NCBI GenBank assembly: GCA_002362105.1
Contig: DETD01000016.1
Span: forward strand, 71,069-135,068
Length of the DNA: 64,000 bases
From: Bacteroidales bacterium UBA3297
GTDB lineage: Bacteria > Bacteroidota > Bacteroidia > Bacteroidales > Paludibacteraceae
Reading direction: 5' to 3'
The notes under the pieces were generated by a model. That model worked only from the letters and a program-made list of their open reading frames with translations, was not told where the DNA came from and did not search any database. A program made the position numbers and the translations under genes. Below are positions 43,589 to 51,421 of this stretch, piece after piece (position 1 is the first letter of the stretch; each line of letters opens with the position of its first letter).

Positions 43589-43637
43589 TACGGCAGTCCA
43601 TTCATTATATTTCAAAAACTTCTAAAAGGTTACTAAA

Positions 43638-44981
43638 ATGGGAAATCCTAAAGCATTTTTGACTATACCAAGAAAGGACGCCGGTTATCGTCCTATCAAC
43701 GACCGTATCAACGACTTTGGTGAGGTTGAACAGACTCTTAACGACCACGACCGCCAGTTACAGGCTTCACGCTGCATGGAGTGTGGTGTACCTTTCTGCC
43801 ACTGGGCCTGCCCGCTTGGCAACAAACAGTTCGATTTCAACGACGCTATTTATAAAGGTAAGTGGAAAGAGGCTTACGATGTGCTCCGTCAGACGAACGA
43901 CTTTCCTGAGTTTACCGGACGTATCTGTCCGGCCCTCTGCGAAAAGAGCTGCGTCCTTAACCTGACCATCAAGGAGCCTACCACCATCCGCGAAAACGAG
44001 TGCTCTATCATTGAGAAGGCTTTCCAGGAAGGCTTTGTTGTTCCTGAAATTCCTGAAAAACGCAATGGTAAGAAGGTGGCTGTTATTGGTGCCGGTCCTG
44101 CCGGTCTTTCAGTTGCCTGCCGTCTGAACCAGATGGGTTACACAGTTACCGTTTTCGAAAAGAACGAGGCTATCGGCGGTTTGGTCCGTTTCGGTATTCC
44201 AAACTTCAAACTTAACAAGGCTGTCATCGACCGCCGTCAGACTGTCCTCGAGGCCGAGGGTATTGAGTTCAAGTGTAATCAAGATATCGATATTAAGAAT
44301 CTTCCTGCCGGCTACGACGCTTATGCGGTTTGTACCGGAACTCCTACCGCACGCGATTTGAATGTGCCAGGACGCGATTTGAAGGGTGTTTACTTCGCGC
44401 TTGAAATGTTGTCGCAACAGAACCGTGTGCTCGCCGGCCAGTCTTTCTCGAAAGACGAGTTGGTGAACGCCAAGGGTAAGAAGGTCTTGGTGATTGGTGG
44501 TGGTGATACGGGTTCTGACTGTATCGGTACTGCACACCGCCAGGGTTGCGTAAGCGTTACCCAGATCGAAATCATGCCTAAGCCTCCAGTTGACGACAAT
44601 CCGGCTACTCCTTGGCCTAACTGGCCTGTTGTCTTGAAGACGACTTCTAGCCATAAGGAGGGTTGCGACCGCCGCTGGTTGCTGACTACCAACAAGTTTA
44701 TTGGCAAGAATGGCAAACTGACTGGCGCTGAGGTAGAAGAGGTTGAATGGAAACCAAATCCAGATGGCGGACGTCCTGTCATGGTTCCAACTGGTAAGAA
44801 GGAAATTATCGAGTGCGATATGGCCCTCTTGGCCATGGGCTTCTTGAAGCCTGTTCAGCCTGAGGTGGCCGAAAATGTCTTCTTCGCTGGTGACGCCGCT
44901 TCTGGTGCCAGCTTGGTTGTAAGGGCTTTGGCTTCTGGTCGTGATGTGGCTCAGAAGATTGATGCCTATTTGAACAAATAA
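43638..44981 (+). CDS. gltD: Glutamate synthase, small subunit
   Basis: FAD/NAD(P)H-binding beta subunit passing electrons to GltB. N-terminal cysteine clusters for 4Fe-4S centres (CMECGVPFCHWACPLG and CPALCEKSC), FAD motif AVIGAGPAGLSVACRL near residues 138-153, NAD(P) motif VLVIGGGDTGSDCIG near 283-297, and the end VFFAGDAASGASLVVRALASG. 447 residues. Begins 49 bases after gltB, in the same operon. Confidence 0.96.
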   Translation: MGNPKAFLTIPRKDAGYRPINDRINDFGEVEQTLNDHDRQLQASRCMECGVPFCHWACPLGNKQFDFNDAIYKGKWKEAYDVLRQTNDFPEFTGRICPALCEKSCVLNLTIKEPTTIRENECSIIEKAFQEGFVVPEIPEKRNGKKVAVIGAGPAGLSVACRLNQMGYTVTVFEKNEAIGGLVRFGIPNFKLNKAVIDRRQTVLEAEGIEFKCNQDIDIKNLPAGYDAYAVCTGTPTARDLNVPGRDLKGVYFALEMLSQQNRVLAGQSFSKDELVNAKGKKVLVIGGGDTGSDCIGTAHRQGCVSVTQIEIMPKPPVDDNPATPWPNWPVVLKTTSSHKEGCDRRWLLTTNKFIGKNGKLTGAEVEEVEWKPNPDGGRPVMVPTGKKEIIECDMALLAMGFLKPVQPEVAENVFFAGDAASGASLVVRALASGRDVAQKIDAYLNK

Positions 44982-45005
44982 TTAACTGAATACATTTCAA
45001 CAAAC

Positions 45006-45033
45006 GGGGGACTTACCTTCCGGTGTCCCCCTT
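45006..45033 (+). terminator. Hairpin between gltD and asnB
   Basis: GGGGGAC (45006-45012) pairs with GTCCCCC (45025-45031), followed by only TTC. Weak T run, so more likely a partial terminator or processing stem than a full stop before asnB. Confidence 0.45.
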
Positions 45034-45049
45034 CTAATAAGATTTATCT

Positions 45050-46726
45050 ATGTGTGGAATTGTTGGAGCATTTGAATTGAAGGAGTCTGCTCAAGACCTC
45101 CGTCCCCAGATGCTGGAGATGTCAAAACGCATTCGTCACCGTGGCCCAGACTGGTCTGGCATTTATTGTGGTGACAAGGCTATTCTGGCTCACGAGCGTT
45201 TGGCTATTGTCGACCCTCAGTCTGGTCGGCAACCGCTTTATAGCCCCGACCGCAAATTGGTGCTTGCTGTAAACGGTGAGATATATAACCATCAGGCTAT
45301 CCGCGACCGCTATAAGGATTACGATTTCCAGACCCGTAGCGACTGCGAAGTGATTTTGGCCCTTTTCCGCGACAAGGGTGCCAACTTCTTGGAGGACTTG
45401 AATGGTATTTTCGCTTTCGCCCTTTACGATGAGGAAAACGATGCCTACCTCATTTCACGCGACCCTATTGGCGTAATTCCGCTCTATTACGGACGCAATG
45501 CGAAAGGTACTCTTTTTGTTGCTTCTGAACTGAAGGCGCTGGAAGGCTATTGCACCGAAATCAGCGTTTTCCCTCCGGGTTACCTTATGTATAGTGCCGA
45601 TGGTGGTAAGTTGGTGAAGTGGTACAAGCGCGACTGGGAAGAATTCAGTGCCGTTAAAGACAATGCTGCTAACGTAGACGATATCCGTTCTGGTTTGGAA
45701 GATGCGGTTAAGCGCCAACTGATGACCGATGTGCCTTATGGTGTGTTGCTTTCTGGCGGACTCGACAGCTCTATCATTTCGGCTGTCGCTAAAAAGTTCA
45801 GCGACATCCGTGTGGAAAGCGAGGGTACACAGCGTGCCTGGTGGCCACAGCTCCATAGTTTCGCAATTGGTTTGAAGGGGGCTCCCGATTTGAAGGCCGC
45901 TCAAGAGGTTGCCGATGCTATCGGTACCATCCACCACGAAATCAATTTCACTATTCAGGAAGGTCTTGACGCGCTTCGCGACGTCATCTACCATATCGAG
46001 ACTTACGACGTGACTACCGTCCGCGCCTCAACTCCTATGTACTTGCTGGCCCGTGTCATCAAGTCAATGGGTATCAAAATGGTGCTTTCGGGTGAGGGAT
46101 CTGACGAAATTTTTGGCGGCTACCTCTATTTCCACAAGGCTCCAAATGCAGAAGAGTTGCACAAAGAGACTGTACGTAAGATTGGCAAACTCTATATGTA
46201 CGACTGCTTGCGTGCCAACAAGGCGTTGGCTGCCTGGGGTGTGGAAGGCCGTGTGCCATTCCTCGATAAGGAATTCCTCGATATTGCCATGCGTTTCAAT
46301 CCTGAAGCTAAACTGAGCGGACGCGCAGGTGGTGGCAAGATGGAGAAGTATGCGCTTCGTAAGGCTTTCGAAGACTATCTGCCACAGGGTATTGTTTGGC
46401 GTCAGAAAGAGCAGTTCAGCGACGGCGTCGGCTATTCGTGGATTGACTCTTTGAAGGAATACGCTAACCAGCATGTTTCAGACGAACAGATGGCGAAGGC
46501 TGCTGTCCGTTTCCCAATCAATACTCCTATGACGAAGGAAGAGTATTACTATCGTTCAATCTTTACCGAATTGTTTCCTAGTGGCACTGCCGCCAGCACA
46601 GTCCCTTCTGAACCTTCTGTCGCTTGCAGTACGGCTGCCGCAATTGCTTGGGACGAAAGTTTCAAAAACTCGCTCGATCCTTCAGGACGTTCCGTTCGTG
46701 GAGTACACGAGCAGGCTTATAAATAA
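45050..46726 (+). CDS. asnB: Asparagine synthetase B (glutamine-hydrolysing)
   Basis: Makes asparagine from aspartate, glutamine and ATP. Starts with MCGIVG, so Cys2 is the glutaminase nucleophile after Met removal; RHRGPDWSG, NGEIYNHQ and the synthetase P-loop GVLLSGGLDSSIISA near residues 231-245 follow, then VLSGEGSDEIFGGYLYFHKAP. 558 residues, matching the AsnB class. Downstream of gltBD on the same strand, so it shares the nitrogen-assimilation setting. A terminator lies at 46828. Confidence 0.96.
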   Translation: MCGIVGAFELKESAQDLRPQMLEMSKRIRHRGPDWSGIYCGDKAILAHERLAIVDPQSGRQPLYSPDRKLVLAVNGEIYNHQAIRDRYKDYDFQTRSDCEVILALFRDKGANFLEDLNGIFAFALYDEENDAYLISRDPIGVIPLYYGRNAKGTLFVASELKALEGYCTEISVFPPGYLMYSADGGKLVKWYKRDWEEFSAVKDNAANVDDIRSGLEDAVKRQLMTDVPYGVLLSGGLDSSIISAVAKKFSDIRVESEGTQRAWWPQLHSFAIGLKGAPDLKAAQEVADAIGTIHHEINFTIQEGLDALRDVIYHIETYDVTTVRASTPMYLLARVIKSMGIKMVLSGEGSDEIFGGYLYFHKAPNAEELHKETVRKIGKLYMYDCLRANKALAAWGVEGRVPFLDKEFLDIAMRFNPEAKLSGRAGGGKMEKYALRKAFEDYLPQGIVWRQKEQFSDGVGYSWIDSLKEYANQHVSDEQMAKAAVRFPINTPMTKEEYYYRSIFTELFPSGTAASTVPSEPSVACSTAAAIAWDESFKNSLDPSGRSVRGVHEQAYK

Positions 46727-46914
46727 TTGACATTGACAAAAGAATATATAGGCGTAGGCTTACATAATAGAATACTACATCTTGTTCCCTATTGGGAATG
46801 CCCGTAGTGTTATTTGTTTCTTGTCGTGAGCGGTGTGGAACGTGATGTTTCGTACCGCTCTTTTTTTGTCTATAGGTCTATGCGTATGTTTTTTGTGGTA
46901 CGGATGATTAAAAC
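46727..46914. other. asnB 3' region with hairpins
   Basis: Contains a broken inverted repeat between ATACTAC near 46774 and GTAGTG near 46804 around CCCTATTGGG, and then the terminator at 46828-46867. It could be the asnB 3' UTR or a small RNA; no promoter inside it was clear. Confidence 0.3.
46828..46867 (+). terminator. Terminator downstream of asnB
   Basis: GAGCGGT (46828-46834) with ACCGCTC (46854-46860), followed by seven T residues. Confidence 0.8.
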
Positions 46915-46922
46915 TATATTTG
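46892..46922 (+). promoter_or_regulatory. Full Bacteroidales-type promoter
   Basis: TTTG (46892-46895), a 19-base spacer and TATATTTG (46915-46922). It drives the small gene at 46961. Confidence 0.65.
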
Positions 46923-46960
46923 TTCCCAATATGGTATGATATTTAAAGACTCCTAATTTA

Positions 46961-47248
46961 ATGAAGATGTTTACTACTCCTAAAAATAAGATTGAATCTC
47001 TAAATGAGTTTAGTTATTGGACTTTTATTGAGGAAAACCTGCACAACTATTATTCGGACGATCGTGTCCTTAAAAGCGATATTCTTTTACGATATCTTGA
47101 TGGTGAAACTATAGAAACTGAAGATCTAGAATGGATTAAAGCCAATTACGGTTCAAAGTCCGATGTGCTGTCTGACTTGCAAAATATAGAACAACAGTTA
47201 TTCGCTGAATCGTTGGATAATTTCTATAAAATGCGTTTCGCTATTTAA
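46961..47248 (+). CDS. Hypothetical protein, 95 residues
   Basis: Not recognised. A small acidic, probably all-helical soluble protein (SLNEFSYWTFIEENLHNYY, SDILLRYLDGETIETEDLEW, SDLQNIEQQLFAESLDNFYK). ATG at 46961 lies about 38 bases after a promoter with ideal -33/-7 spacing, which argues that it is a real gene. AT-rich. No neighbour suggests a role; the stop is followed at once by the repeat field. Confidence 0.65.
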   Translation: MKMFTTPKNKIESLNEFSYWTFIEENLHNYYSDDRVLKSDILLRYLDGETIETEDLEWIKANYGSKSDVLSDLQNIEQQLFAESLDNFYKMRFAI

Positions 47249-47290
47249 TCTTTCATCCTCTGGTAGGCGAGGTAAGTTACACGGTACATG
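47249..47290 (-). pseudogene. Possible 3' remnant of a second DnaJ-like gene
   Basis: Read on the minus strand this segment gives MYRVTYLAYQRMKD and a TAA stop, similar to the end of the intact J-domain gene next door (INTAYQRMRE plus stop); TCATCCTCTGGTAGGC is shared exactly (47256-47271 and 47644-47659). It could be a relic of a tandem paralogue or a chance duplication of the gene end. Confidence 0.35.
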
Positions 47291-47507
47291 CTAGTGCTGT
47301 AGGCACGACAGTATTTAACGTAGGGCGTAAGCCCTATGTTTTAACCGACTATACTGCTGTAAGTACGACAGAACCCACTCATCTACTCTGTCCTAGCCTC
47401 GTAGAGGCGAACGCTTGTTAGCCGGGGATGTAAATCCTCGGTATTAAAGCGCACCACATATGCTGTTATCCTGCCACAATGCCCGTCTGGAAGACGGTAT
47501 CTCTATA

Positions 47508-47547
47508 ACCCCCGACGTGATGGACGGCCGTCCATCACGTCGGGGGT
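47508..47547. repeat. Perfect 40-base palindrome
   Basis: CCCCCGACGTGATGGACGG (47509-47527) is followed at once by its exact reverse complement (47528-47546), extended by one A-T pair. With no loop the centre is GGCC; as RNA or a DNA cruciform it would form an unusually stable stem. Confidence 0.85.
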
Positions 47548-47636
47548 ATTCATGTACAAGTGTATGCGTCTGGAAGACGCTACATACATGATAGGTATTA
47601 CTTATTCCCTCTCACCTATTCCCTATAACCTATTAC

Positions 47637-48458
47637 TTATTCCCTCATCCTCTGGTAGGCAGTGTTTATCTCTTTGAGCTTTTCGGTCAAGACCAATTTC
47701 AGCATTTCGTCTTGCACGGTGTCGGGGTGGTAGCGCTTGGCCAACGAAGTGTATGCTTTGTGGAGTTCTTCCTGAGTGGCCGATTCTGTTACCCCCAGAA
47801 TGGCGCAATATCTCTTTTTTTGTTCCGCTCCCAAAGCCTGCTTCTGTTGCTGGCTTTGGCTGTTAGCTTGTTGCCCGTCGTTTTGGTTTTGTTTACTGCC
47901 AGTTGAAGTTTTTTTGGTTTTATTGAATTTCTTCGTTGCCTTTTGTTTGGACTTAAATGCGAAAAAGTCGTCGAATTTGTTGTTTAAGTACGACCAGTCT
48001 AGGCTTGTAAGGTTAAAAAGGGAGACAATCATCATCCATTCTTTTTGTTTGATGCCTCCGTTAAGTGTGGCAACAGTTAGCAGTAGTTCAGCCAGTGCGT
48101 ATTGTTCTTCTTTGCTGTAATGACATTTAACATAACTTTTCCAGTCGTAGTTAAAATAATTCTTTGAAAAGTATTTGAAGTTCGCGTTCTTTAATCCCTT
48201 CTCAAATTCGTTGTATACCCTTTCGTCTTTTATGAAATTGTGCATAAGCGCGCAAACCATCTCCTTTTCTTCGTCCGATACACGGCCGTCTGCAATCATG
48301 ACTTTGCTTACGATGTGGCTAAGCGAAGTCCCCGATTTGCTGATGGCCTCTTTTTCTTTTTTCTTAGTCTCTTCACACCGCTTTTTATGCGCACTAATTT
48401 CGTCTGTTATTGCAATTACAATACTGAATAAAACAGCCACAATTATAATTACGTTCAT
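47637..48458 (-). CDS. Membrane-anchored TerB-like / DnaJ-domain protein (DjlA-like)
   Basis: 273 residues. An N-terminal membrane segment (IIIVAVLFSIVIAI) is followed by a TerB-like helical domain (about 40-155; SKVMIADGRVSDEEKEMVCA), a Gln/Asn/Ser-rich linker (about 180-208) and a C-terminal J domain (about 213-273) with the HPD motif in AKRYHPDTV. The order matches DjlA, a co-chaperone stimulating DnaK. The J domain's end matches the relic at 47249. Five bases separate its start from the end of the PhzF gene, so the two are probably co-transcribed. Confidence 0.85.
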   Translation of the reverse strand: MNVIIIVAVLFSIVIAITDEISAHKKRCEETKKKEKEAISKSGTSLSHIVSKVMIADGRVSDEEKEMVCALMHNFIKDERVYNEFEKGLKNANFKYFSKNYFNYDWKSYVKCHYSKEEQYALAELLLTVATLNGGIKQKEWMMIVSLFNLTSLDWSYLNNKFDDFFAFKSKQKATKKFNKTKKTSTGSKQNQNDGQQANSQSQQQKQALGAEQKKRYCAILGVTESATQEELHKAYTSLAKRYHPDTVQDEMLKLVLTEKLKEINTAYQRMRE

Positions 48459-48463
48459 CAGGC

Positions 48464-49249
48464 CTAAATATAAATTTTCGATTCAGCAAACAGCGTGGCT
48501 TTCCCCCTGATTAGGAGTCTTTCTTCGTCGATAATCTCACCTTGTAAGGCCCCACCTCGAGCCGATGCTTCCCATGCGTTTATTACTTTCTTGTTCAGCC
48601 TTTTCGCCCAATAAGGAATAATCTGGCAGTGGGCGCTACCACAAACGGGGTCCTCCAGAATGCCGATTTTCGGACCGAAGCAGCGCGAGCAACAGTCATA
48701 TCCGTCGGTACCGGGGGCGGTAATGTGCACCATTCGGCCCGGTAGCTTTTTCAGTGCGTCTGCATAAGGCACAAAGGATTTTACTTGTTCCGCATTCTGC
48801 AAAACGCAGATGAGGTCAAGCCCCTTTCCCATCCTCACATCGAGGGGGATGGAGCCGATGGCCTCCATTATGTCTTCTGTCACTTTGGCTTTTTCTAGAG
48901 GAATATTCGGAAACTGCATTTCAAACAAGTCTCCTGTGCGCTTTACTTCCAATGCCCCTCCCAGGGTGTGGAAAGTAACGCTTTCAGCCTCCTTCTCATA
49001 GTAGTTTAACAGTACGAATCCCGATGCGAGAGTGGCGTGTCCGCAAAGTCCAACCTCGCAAGTTGGTGTAAACCAGCGTAAGCGGTAGCCCGTTGCTTCC
49101 TTCACTACGAAGGCTGTTTCCGAGAGGTTGTTTTCCATGGCAATGCTCTTCATCAGCTGTTCGTCTGGCCACTGGTCCATAACGCAAACGGCTGCGGGGT
49201 TGCCGTGGAAGGGTTTGTCGGTGAAGGCATCTACTATATACTGGTTCAT
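48464..49249 (-). CDS. PhzF-family isomerase/epimerase-like protein
   Basis: 261 residues with the PhzF fold: N-terminal VDAFTDKPFHGNPAAVCVM, the catalytic-Glu region NNLSETAFV near residue 44, GLCGHATLASGFVLL near residues 69-83 and GSAHCQIIPYW near the C-terminus. The family includes the phenazine enzyme PhzF and many uncharacterised metabolic isomerases; no phenazine genes lie nearby, so the substrate is unknown. It precedes the DjlA-like gene on the same strand. Confidence 0.9.
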   Translation of the reverse strand: MNQYIVDAFTDKPFHGNPAAVCVMDQWPDEQLMKSIAMENNLSETAFVVKEATGYRLRWFTPTCEVGLCGHATLASGFVLLNYYEKEAESVTFHTLGGALEVKRTGDLFEMQFPNIPLEKAKVTEDIMEAIGSIPLDVRMGKGLDLICVLQNAEQVKSFVPYADALKKLPGRMVHITAPGTDGYDCCSRCFGPKIGILEDPVCGSAHCQIIPYWAKRLNKKVINAWEASARGGALQGEIIDEERLLIRGKATLFAESKIYI

Positions 49250-49454
49250 ACGGATGATTTTTGGGTAAAGATAGACAAATTAATGTTAGAATAGGTCCTT
49301 TGGCTGTATTATGCAACTTGTTAAGGAGCTGCCGACCCTATTTTCCCTTGCAGGATGGCGTTTAATTTGCATATACTCTAAATTTTTCGTTTCTTTGAAG
49401 AATAAATTGGCTAGGAGTGCCCTGTAGGGGGTTCTTCACTTGAAATCTTAGTGA

Positions 49455-51395
49455 ATGAAGAAACGTTTATTTGCATATATTGCTCTCTTTCTGTGTCCCT
49501 CTTTCGGGGCGGTCGACGCAATGGCCGAAGCCTCAAAGAAAGAAATCCAGCAGTACGAGAAAGCGGTTATTCTTATGAACGAAGGTCGCTATAGCGAGGC
49601 TTTGCCCATATTCAAACAGTTGGTGCGCAACAACAAGAACTTTGTTGATGCTTCTTGGTCGCTTGCCGAACTGTATGGCCTGATGGGCGATGACGGAAAG
49701 CGCATACAGGCTTTGCAGTATGTTGCTAAACCTAAGGTCGAACGCTATTGGAACTCTATGATGCGCTTGGCTGCGGCTTATCACGAGACGTGTAACTATC
49801 AAGAGGCTATTAATGTCTATAAGCAGGTTCCGTCGTCTGAATTTGGCTATTATAAGATGGCACAGCCGAAAATTGCGGAATGTGAGGCGGCTATCAAACT
49901 GATGGAATCGCCTGTGCCTTATGTTGCTAGCAATATGGGCCCGAACATCAATACCGAGTTCGACGACTATTGGCCTAGCATTACTGCCGACGAAGGCTTG
50001 TTCTCCACCACGGTGAAGTTGAACAAGCGTGAGGGTGAAAGCTCTTTTGGCAAGAATGTGCAAGAAGATATATTTGTTGACAAGAAGTTGGCCGATGGTA
50101 GTTGGCCTAAAACACAGAATGCGGGTTCTTGCATTAACACCATACATAACGAGGGGGCACAAAGCTTCTCGCTTGACGGACGTTACATGTTCTTTGTGGC
50201 GTGCAACCGCCAGGGTGGTAACGGTAGCTGCGACATTTATTATTCGGTTCGCCAGGGCGATGGCTGGAGTAAGTCTATTGTGCCTGTAGCTCCGCTCAAT
50301 ACCAAGTATTGGGAGTCGAACCCGTCGTTAAGCCCTACGGGTGACAAACTGTATTTCACGAGTAACCGACCCGGTAGCATTGGTAAGAACGACATCTGGG
50401 TGGTCGATGTGACGATTAAACAAGATGGACTTCTTGAATTCTCGAATCCGAGAAACCTGGGTCCTAAGGTGAACACGAAGGAAGATGAAATGTCGCCTTT
50501 CATCCATGCCGATAACCAGACGCTCTTCTTCTCTTCACGAGGCCGTGGCGGTTTGGGCAAATACGATGTGTTTGTTTCGTATAAAGACGGCAAAGGTGGC
50601 TGGACCGAGGCTAAAAATATCGGCTATCCGTTGAATACCTGTAAAGATGAGATTGGCTTTGTGGTGAACGCCTATGGCGACAAGGCTTATTTCAGCAGCA
50701 ACGGACAGGAGAAGAACGGACGAGGAAGGGACATCTACGAACTGAAACTGCAGGAAGGTAATGCTCGTCCCGTTAAGCGGATGAAGTTCGCTAAGGGAAA
50801 AATTGTTGATGCCGACACTAAAAAGCCTGTTATGGCACAAATTGATGTTTACAGCATCAAGAATAACGAAAAGGTGTTCAAAAGCGTCAGCGACAGCAAG
50901 ACGGGCGAGTTCATCAGCTGTGTGCCCGAGGGTGAGGATGCTGGCGTGAATGTCGACCGTAAGGGATATTTGTTCTATTCGGAATACTTCGACGAGAACC
51001 AGAAGGTGAAGTTCCCTGAAAAGGGCGTCGTTATGGAGAAAATTGCGGTGGGTAAGAAAATCACCTTGAAGAATATCTTCTTCGACTTCGACAAGTTTAC
51101 CCTTCGCCCTGCTTCCCACCACGAGTTAGACCGACTGGTTCAGTTCTTGAAAGATAATCCACAAGTCCATATCCGCTTGGAGGGGCATACCGATTCTAAG
51201 GGTAACCACGACTACAATGTTACTCTTTCCGAAAACCGTGCGAAGGTGGCGTACGACTATCTGGTAGCACGACGTATTGCTAAAGACAGGTTGGAATACA
51301 AGGGCTTTGGACCTGATAAACCGATTGCGTCAAATTCTACTGCCGAGGGGCGTGCGCAGAACCGCCGTACCGAGGTTATTATTACTGCTAAATAG
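49455..51395 (+). CDS. OmpA-family protein with TPR, PD40 and regulatory-like domains (PorE-like)
   Basis: 646 residues: signal peptide (about 1-24), TPR helices (about 30-145; AVILMNEGRYSEALPIFKQL), PD40/WD40-like beta-propeller (about 160-435; repeats such as NPSLSPTGDKLYFTSNRPG and MSPFIHADNQTLFFSSRGRG), a carboxypeptidase-regulatory-like domain (about 440-530), and C-terminal OmpA (540-646) with LEGHTDSKGNHDYNVTLSENR for peptidoglycan contact. The domain order is that of PorE of the type IX secretion system, though non-T9SS proteins share it. No lipobox. No other T9SS gene lies near. Confidence 0.85.
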   Translation: MKKRLFAYIALFLCPSFGAVDAMAEASKKEIQQYEKAVILMNEGRYSEALPIFKQLVRNNKNFVDASWSLAELYGLMGDDGKRIQALQYVAKPKVERYWNSMMRLAAAYHETCNYQEAINVYKQVPSSEFGYYKMAQPKIAECEAAIKLMESPVPYVASNMGPNINTEFDDYWPSITADEGLFSTTVKLNKREGESSFGKNVQEDIFVDKKLADGSWPKTQNAGSCINTIHNEGAQSFSLDGRYMFFVACNRQGGNGSCDIYYSVRQGDGWSKSIVPVAPLNTKYWESNPSLSPTGDKLYFTSNRPGSIGKNDIWVVDVTIKQDGLLEFSNPRNLGPKVNTKEDEMSPFIHADNQTLFFSSRGRGGLGKYDVFVSYKDGKGGWTEAKNIGYPLNTCKDEIGFVVNAYGDKAYFSSNGQEKNGRGRDIYELKLQEGNARPVKRMKFAKGKIVDADTKKPVMAQIDVYSIKNNEKVFKSVSDSKTGEFISCVPEGEDAGVNVDRKGYLFYSEYFDENQKVKFPEKGVVMEKIAVGKKITLKNIFFDFDKFTLRPASHHELDRLVQFLKDNPQVHIRLEGHTDSKGNHDYNVTLSENRAKVAYDYLVARRIAKDRLEYKGFGPDKPIASNSTAEGRAQNRRTEVIITAK

Positions 51396-51421
51396 ACAAA
51401 AAGTCTAACTGATTTTTATCC

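Larger units (their letters stand above)
47249..47636. repeat. Field of short hairpin repeats
   Basis: 388 non-coding bases packed with hairpins: TAGGGC-GTAA-GCCCTA (near 47320), CCTC-GTA-GAGG (near 47397), a stem around CGGGGATGTAAATCCTCGG (near 47422), CCGTCT-GGA-AGACGG (near 47492), a 40-base palindrome (47508-47547) and GCGTCT-GGA-AGACGC (near 47566). Two near-copies of TGCTGTAGGCACGACAG occur near 47294 and 47352. The GGA-loop hairpins match, in reverse complement, those in the 17-20 kb repeat. Confidence 0.7.

Noticed and set aside
42296..43615. 439-residue open frame on the minus strand
   Set aside because: Antisense of the gltB C-terminal beta-helix; no independent signals.
47249..47636. 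CRISPR array
   Set aside because: Repeats are of different sequence and irregular spacing, with no constant direct repeat and no cas gene in the window.
48464..49249. Phenazine biosynthesis locus
   Set aside because: Only a PhzF-family protein is present and that family is mostly unrelated to phenazines.
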